Shown in pieces: positions 59,197 through 64,000 of a stretch of 64,000 nt of DNA. The position numbers and the translations under genes are program-made. The DNA comes from a bacterium (lineage in GTDB: Bacteria > Armatimonadota > Zipacnadia > Zipacnadales > Zipacnadaceae), in contig JAUVXR010000009.1 of NCBI GenBank assembly GCA_030603495.1, positions 12,792 to 76,791 of the forward strand, in the 5' to 3' direction. The notes beneath the pieces are model-generated. The model had not been told where the DNA came from, ran no database searches, and saw only the letters and a list, made by a program, of their open reading frames with translations. Each line of letters begins with the position of its first letter. Positions within the stretch are counted from its first letter, which is position 1.

Positions 59197-61774
59197 CTAC
59201 TGTCCCCCAATTGTAAAGCTGTCTCCGGCGCCGAGCTGGAGACTCTTGGGGAACTCGATGACCTCTGGCTCGACATTTGGAGCCGCTTGCAGCTCGAGCC
59301 GGTTGAGCGCTATTTCGCCGTACTCGACTGACAACCAGGCATTCAGTCCGTTTTCACTGGAGTGGTGAGCGTATGAGCCCCAAGCGGTCGGCACAGACCA
59401 GAAGCAGCGAAAGTCGTCGGTGTTGACTTTTGGCGCAAAGCACATTGATTTATCCACAGCGGAATAGTGGAAGCCGGACAGGGCCAGAATTAGGCTCCAG
59501 GCCGCCATCGCCCGGGCATAGTGGTGGCCGCATTCCGGCTCATCCCACGGATTTCGCTTTTCGCCGTCGTGTCGCTCACGTGTGCTGCGGACAATCTCCA
59601 AGGCCGGATCAATCATTTGCTCGTAGATCAAAGAGGCCGCCAACATATACTCAAAGCCGGTCCACACCTCGCAGAAAAAGTGGAAGGGGAGTTCGGGCCG
59701 CTCGCCGTGTGGCCAAGTGCCGATGACCAATCCCGCCTCGTCGCCGAGGGCGTAAGTGCGTGCTACATTACTATGTTCGCTCAAGGTACGTTTGTAGTTG
59801 TAGCGAAAGATTGCCTGGAGAGTTCGGCGAACATGTTCCGGCTCGAGCAGATAACCCAGATCCGAGGTATGGGCAAACCACTGACCTACGAGCTGGTCGG
59901 CGAGGCAACCCGGTCCGGTTTGATGAATCGGCTCACCCGTCAGCGTGACGTCGCCGACCAGTGTATCCGGTATTATGAGTCCCGGGGCGACTTGCTCGGA
60001 GGGCTGCGGGCGAATATCCTGGAAATAATACTCGCCATTGAAGCCGTGTTTGTCCCACCAACTACTCCCACTAGTGAACAGCTTTTGGTAGCAGTCAGCG
60101 GCTTCGTCGTCACCCACCGCGCCGGCCATTTCTTCGGCAGCCCGCAGCGCACCCAGATACCAGAAGCCGGTCTGCGGCGTCGGCCCGTGGTACTCAATGT
60201 CGTAGGTGTTATGCTGCACGCCCTCCATCACACCGTCCCGGTTCCCATCCCATCCACCGGTGATCCACGCAAACTCCAGGGCCTTCTTTGCCTGTGGCCA
60301 CAGCTTTCTCAGCCATTGGGTATCGCCCGACAGTTGCCAGTCACGGTGCAGGCGCATGATTGTACCCATCTGTCCGTCAGCAACAGCCGTACCGCCTTGA
60401 CCAGTACCCAGCGGTAGGACGGTGCGGTACCTCATCAGGCCCCGCTCGTCGGTATCGTTGAGAAACTCCGTATTGCGCATTGAACGTGTCAGAGTGGGGA
60501 AGAGGAAGGCCGTGGCCTGCTCGTAGTTCCAAACGTGGGTGCAGGTGCCCGCACAGCAACCGTGTCGGGGAGCGCAACCTTCAAAGGCATGGAACTCGCC
60601 GTCAGCGGTGCGCATACAGGTCTGCGTGCGGAGGGTCGAGACGTTGCTCATCGCCGCGTCGAGCACGAAGTCCGGCAGCGTACTGCTCAGCATTGAGCGT
60701 ACATAGCGCGAACTTTTTTCTTCTAGGTCGGCAAGATTGCGAGCAGTGTAGTGCGCTGCTTCCCAGGCATCAGCAAAGCGTTCGGTGTAGTGATTACCGA
60801 GCCAGTTCTGCTCAGCTGCTTCCCCACTCCAGCCGCAGCCGGTGACGGTACGGTTGGGAAAATGCCAGGCTAGGATGAACGGGAGCTCGACGCTTTCGCC
60901 CGCCGCGAGCTGCGCGTGCAGCGCCAGAGCGCACAGATGGGTCTGATAGGCTCCACTGGGGTAATTAGGTTCAGTATCGGCCAGCCGTCCGTCGTCAGTT
61001 ATATCATCCCAGTACGCCAGTAAGCTGGAATTCCGCCAGCCGGGACGCGGGCACAGCAGCCGATAGCTTACCTCATCCCATGTACTCAGCAAGGCCATGC
61101 TCCCGAATCGCGGTGAGTCCTGAGCATACTTGCTTGAGGTGAGGCGAATCCCGTGGGCATTATCCTCGGAGACGAATTCGTTCAGGTTCTCCCCGAAGCA
61201 CGCTGCTCCCAGACTAGTCAGATCCTCCGAACCATCAGCACCAATAGGGTTTGCCAGGCTTAGGGCTATGGTCGCGTTGACCAGTGCGCTGCCGGTGTTG
61301 GTCAGCTGATAACGTAGGATAGCCACCTGGCAGTCCCGATTCGTCCGCGTCCAGCGGTATGAGCGGATTAAAAGCTTCCAGGGCAACACTGATAGGCAGT
61401 TGGGCGTCGGCGAACTCGATCCGGGCGAAGGGATAGGCACCAGTAAAAATTGCCCGCTCCAACCGCGGCAGGCCGGCGGCCTGTTCAAAAGGCAGCCCGC
61501 CCCCGCTTGAATAGGGCGGCTGGAGGCGCGATTCCAGCACCCGGGTCAGCGGTGGTTCGCCCTTCTGCTCCACCCACAGTGTCGCAAAGCTGAACGGCAT
61601 CACAAAGCCCTTTCCGGGACGGTTGAATATTTCCCAATCCCGCAGTTGTCCGCGGCCGCCTAGGGATACCGTGCCCGTGCCGATTCCGCCGAGGGGGAAG
61701 GCGATCTCGCGTAGTTGCCGCCCGCTGAATCGCCGCACCTTACCACTGTCAAATATTTCGGTCAGATTGCTCAT
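59197..61774 (-). CDS. GH116-type glucosylceramidase/beta-glucosidase, single-base frameshift
   Basis: A GBA2-like beta-glycosidase of about 858 residues, split over two frames. Part 1 (61774 to about 61330) has GRQLREIAFPLGGIGTGTVS, LRDWEIFNRPGKG and the ARIEFADAQLPISVALEAFN strand. Part 2 continues with AILRYQLTNTGSALVNATIA, FEGCAPRHGCCAGTCTHVWN, DGQMGTIMRLHRDWQLSGDT, WITGGWDGNRDGVMEGVQHN, YDIEYHGPTPQTGFWYLGAL and CLADQLVGQWFAHTSDLGYL. Removing one C at about 61326-61327 joins ESGLPVAILRYQLTN perfectly. I cannot place the catalytic Glu and Asp with certainty, but the conserved FEG, CLADQ and YDIEYHG blocks are intact. No signal peptide. ATG 61774 follows GGTGGAG. Likely a sequencing error or a very recent break. 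Confidence 0.88.
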
Positions 61775-61847
61775 CTCTCCACCTTTCAGTCTGCCATATT
61801 CTTTCGGGATAGGCTCCCATAGAGACTGTTGTAAAAGCTACTCATGC

Positions 61848-61876
61848 AGTATAGCAAAGGGTGGTCTTGCGGTCAA
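61848..61876 (-). promoter_or_regulatory. Predicted promoter for the GH116 gene
   Basis: On the minus strand TTGACC (61876-61871), a 17-bp spacer, and TATACT (61853-61848). It lies 74 bp upstream of the GH116 ATG. The rest of 61775-62070 shows no gene. Confidence 0.65.
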
Positions 61877-62070
61877 TGGGGTAGTGTGCTAGAATGGAAA
61901 TGAGTAGTGCAGGGACAGTTTTCCAAGTTCAGTTTCGTCTCCGACTTAGTCAGTGACTGTTACTGCTTGGACAGGGGACTCCGCTGAAGCTTCTTCCCTC
62001 TCACAAAGCGGAAGCCGTCAAAACCCTCTCTTTCTCTTGGTCAATCATCCTCTCAAGCTCAGGCCGCCGA

Positions 62071-62616
62071 TCAAGGGAGCAGGTAATCTGCTATTGTCTG
62101 CCCCAGCACCTGATAGCCTTCGGGGGTGAAGTGGACGCCGTCGGGCGCCAGGAGCGCTTCGGGATCGTTATCCATCACTGCACGGTACAGGTCTATTGAC
62201 TCCACCTTTCTCTCCGCCATCACGGCATCCGCGATCTCATTGTACGCGATGACATCCTCGTTCTGCTGGTGCTCGTGAATTACCGGCGTTGTCCGCGCCC
62301 AGATCAGCCGCGGCGAGTAGGCCAGCCCTTGCAACCGCGCCACGATGTCCCGCAGATTCGCCTCGTATTGATCCGCCGGTGTGGCTGGCTCGTCCTCATC
62401 CCGCGCGACATCGTGCAGCCCACAATTGAGCAAAACCACGTCCGGGTCATATCCCGCCAGCCAGTCGTCGAGGTTCTCGGCAATCCGCGTGGAGGGTCCG
62501 GCATTCGCTGGACAGTGCACTACTGCATACCTCTCAGCAAGTGGCATTACCAAGACCGCAAGATAGCCCAGCGAGATCGAGTCGCCGATAGAGTAGACCA
62601 TCTTATACTTACGCAT
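62071..62616 (-). CDS. SGNH/GDSL-type esterase
   Basis: A 181-residue SGNH hydrolase without signal peptide. Block I is VYSIGDSISLG with Ser13, block III is VVLLNCGLHDVARDED (Gly-x-His/Asn region) and block V is LLAPDGVHFTPEGYQVLGQT with the catalytic Asp-His pair. Such enzymes remove acetyl or other acyl groups from polysaccharides, which fits the neighbouring GH116 enzyme. AGGAGA precedes the ATG at 6 nt. Confidence 0.88.
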   Translation of the reverse strand: MRKYKMVYSIGDSISLGYLAVLVMPLAERYAVVHCPANAGPSTRIAENLDDWLAGYDPDVVLLNCGLHDVARDEDEPATPADQYEANLRDIVARLQGLAYSPRLIWARTTPVIHEHQQNEDVIAYNEIADAVMAERKVESIDLYRAVMDNDPEALLAPDGVHFTPEGYQVLGQTIADYLLP

Positions 62617-62928
62617 GGTAGTCTCCTGTTCGCTTGTGTTCCTTCGCGCTTTCTACTCGGCTCGCCGTGGTTCCCCGTCCAACTCCAGCGCGATGACCGA
62701 GATGTGCAGCCGACATCTCTCAGACGGTATGCCAGCGATGTCCCTAGTCCCGGCCAACGTTATAGCTTACCGCTGGTTCGACACAGTCCGGCGTTCAATG
62801 GTCTCAGGGAATTGGCTCTTAATAGCGTATCAACCTTATCGGCCAGCACCTGAAGCCATCTTGCCGCCGGCCAGCTGGCTAAGCTGTCGCTGTGGTTGCG
62901 CTGCTGTTCTTCGTGCTGTTCGGGGCTT
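62617..62928. other. Non-coding gap with possible gene fragment
   Basis: No intact gene. On the minus strand between about 62741 and 62650 a short frame reads DIAGIPSERCRLHISVIALE and ends LDGEPRRAE-stop. The VIALELDG ending resembles the last strand of some glycoside hydrolases, but this is too short to assign. Confidence 0.35.
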
Positions 62929-63807
62929 TCAATGGTGTATCGACCGAATGGCTGGTAGATCTACGCATAAGCTAGACTCGCGAGCCTCGCGCAGGACCTT
63001 GAAGAACTCGTCAGCAGTGGGCGGCAGCGGTTTAGTCATACTCGTGGTATGCCCACTCCCACTCTCTATCGGGGTGCCGTCGGGAAGCTGCCAAAAGTTC
63101 GACTCGTGACCAAATATCCATGCGTAGCGGGGCGATAAGTGGCGCATTGTCTGCCATTGCCGAGCGAACACCTCTGCTGAAGTCCTGACGAAGTCCACAT
63201 TCGCGCCGAACGCTAACGAGCAGTTTGCGCGAAACCACTGCGGGTCGTCCGACATGGCCATCGTAAGGCCGTACTCCAGGCCGTAGAAACAGGTAAGCCA
63301 AGTTACATCAGTTATGGTGTAGGTAGACTCGCAGAGCACCACGATGCCCCGGGGCGGTCTGCGGCTAGATAGACCGTTGAAAAAGTCCATCCACAGGCCA
63401 AACCAGGGAACTTCCGGAGAGCTGTAAGCGGTGATGTAGGCTCCATCGCCGAGCACCAGGATCTCCGCCTCCGGAAATTCCTCCAGAATGACCTGCGCCA
63501 CATCGGCGCCCATGTTGCGTATGCGCTGCTCTAGTTCGATACGCTTATGGGCCGGGTAGTCTCTGGGATCCCAAAGCTTGTCCGCGCAGTTGTACGGCTC
63601 CGTGTCGAGAGCTACCCCGCGACAGCCGGAGGCTTTGGCGATTCTTGCCAGGGCACGAAACGTAGGGACAATATTGGCCATCAGATCATCATCGAACCAG
63701 TCCCACTCGGGAAGGTCCACCCCGGCGTGGACGAAGTTGGCGTCCGCGCCGGCGGCGCAAAGAGCCGCTACGGTCTGCGGCAAGTCCTTGTATATCTCGG
63801 CAACCAA
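62929..63807 (-). CDS. TIM-barrel-like protein, possibly a glycoside hydrolase; start uncertain
   Basis: At least 292 residues. It reads like a barrel: ANFVHAGVDLPEWDWFDDDL, GCRGVALDTEPYN (acidic pair on a strand end), AEILVLGDGAYITAY, RGIVVLCESTYTITDVTWLT and YAWIFGHESNFWQLPDG. The strand-end DTEP and CEST acids could be catalytic, but I do not recognise the family. The listed start, TTG 63807, is not convincing: sensible coding continues upstream in frame (SGGTGRIGPPRWYSGPDLVA) to about 63857, where GGAGG lies, without any ATG, GTG or TTG. It is encoded on the same strand as the SGNH and GH116 genes. Confidence 0.6.
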   Translation of the reverse strand: MVAEIYKDLPQTVAALCAAGADANFVHAGVDLPEWDWFDDDLMANIVPTFRALARIAKASGCRGVALDTEPYNCADKLWDPRDYPAHKRIELEQRIRNMGADVAQVILEEFPEAEILVLGDGAYITAYSSPEVPWFGLWMDFFNGLSSRRPPRGIVVLCESTYTITDVTWLTCFYGLEYGLTMAMSDDPQWFRANCSLAFGANVDFVRTSAEVFARQWQTMRHLSPRYAWIFGHESNFWQLPDGTPIESGSGHTTSMTKPLPPTADEFFKVLREARESSLCVDLPAIRSIHH

Positions 63808-64000
63808 GTCGGGCCCTGAGTACCAACGCGGTGGACCGATTCGTCCTGTCCCTCCACTTACGTGAGACCGTTGAGAAAGCCTTCGATGATTGCCAGCAGA
63901 CGGTTTCGTCGCAGAAACGGAGTTAAGAGACTTAGGATTTCAGCTTCAGATTAGTTCAGATGTCGCGTCCTTATCTGCTGCTGACCACCTATCAGGGCGG
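63808..64000 (-). other. Right edge: short open segment of an upstream gene fragment
   Basis: On the minus strand a short frame between in-frame stops ends at a TAA near 63858 and reads EILSLLTPFLRRNRLLAIIE then GFLNGLT. It could be the C-terminus of a further, broken gene, or chance. Nothing else is visible. Confidence 0.25.

Noticed and set aside
61867-61895. Plus-strand promoter-like TTGCGG-N17-TAGAAT
   Set aside because: No plus-strand gene follows within the window, and it overlaps the better GH116 promoter on the other strand.
1-64000. CRISPR arrays, tRNA or rRNA genes, complete insertion sequences
   Set aside because: No regular direct-repeat/spacer pattern, no cloverleaf with a T-loop motif and no transposase-like protein was found by reading both strands.

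Overview
The window reads as chromosomal DNA of a GC-rich, diderm, rod-forming heterotrophic bacterium. LptA-like and LptC-like genes imply an outer membrane, and RodA with an MreB-like protein imply elongasome growth. The gene mix (DUF2330, DUF6785-type remnant, GH116, URO-D-family methyltransferase, RACo plus corrinoid protein, FlgD-like C-terminal domain) suggests an Armatimonadota-like or other deep-branching diderm lineage. There is no rRNA or other decisive marker, so this placement is only a guess. I saw no rRNA, tRNA, CRISPR array or complete insertion sequence.

Region by region. 0-4.1 kb: a molybdenum-cofactor island with two moeA-type genes on the minus strand (one a MoeA/periplasmic-binding-protein fusion that runs off the left edge, one frameshifted), divergent from mobA and fdhD. 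4.3-6.4 kb: a SPOR-domain protein and a PmbA/TldE-type protein. 6.5-12.1 kb (minus): MreB-like, HIT, membrane protein, phoH, pgpH, ybeY. 12.2-18.2 kb (plus): a consensus promoter, a degenerate M24 protein, smc and ftsY. 18.4-25.2 kb: a DUF2330 protein with a pseudopilin-like tail, convergent with a TPR-zincin/unknown/rodA operon, then ogt with a possibly leaderless start. 25.2-32.3 kb: a 2037-residue secreted protein and a lipoprotein that share carboxypeptidase-regulatory-like folds. 32.3-42.7 kb: a housekeeping run gmk-coaC-coaB-metK-priA-def-fmt, then a TPR protein, a RACo-type activator and a corrinoid protein. 42.7-49.8 kb: envelope-type membrane proteins around a B12-dependent radical SAM enzyme, then an M48 protease. 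49.9-55.5 kb (minus): a 1342-residue P-loop ATPase followed by lptC-like and lptA-like genes. 55.5-64 kb: an accessory zone containing fragments of Gfo/Idh/MocA, DUF6785 and URO-D genes, an intact URO-D gene, a frameshifted GH116 glycosidase, an SGNH hydrolase and a TIM-barrel-like protein at the right edge.

How the genes fit together. The left island matures Mo/W-bis-MGD enzymes, whose catalytic subunits lie outside the window. RACo, the corrinoid protein and the distant URO-D methyltransferase form a plausible demethylation set. Genes are tightly coupled: stop-start overlaps (ATGA, GTGA, TAATG, TAGTG, TGATG) occur at many junctions. Two conserved genes (priA, lptC-like) have no ATG/GTG/TTG that includes their conserved N-terminus and may start at CTG and ATT. 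The strongest candidate for an undescribed system is the orphan BREX/DUF6079-like giant ATPase, which has none of the usual defence partners beside it.
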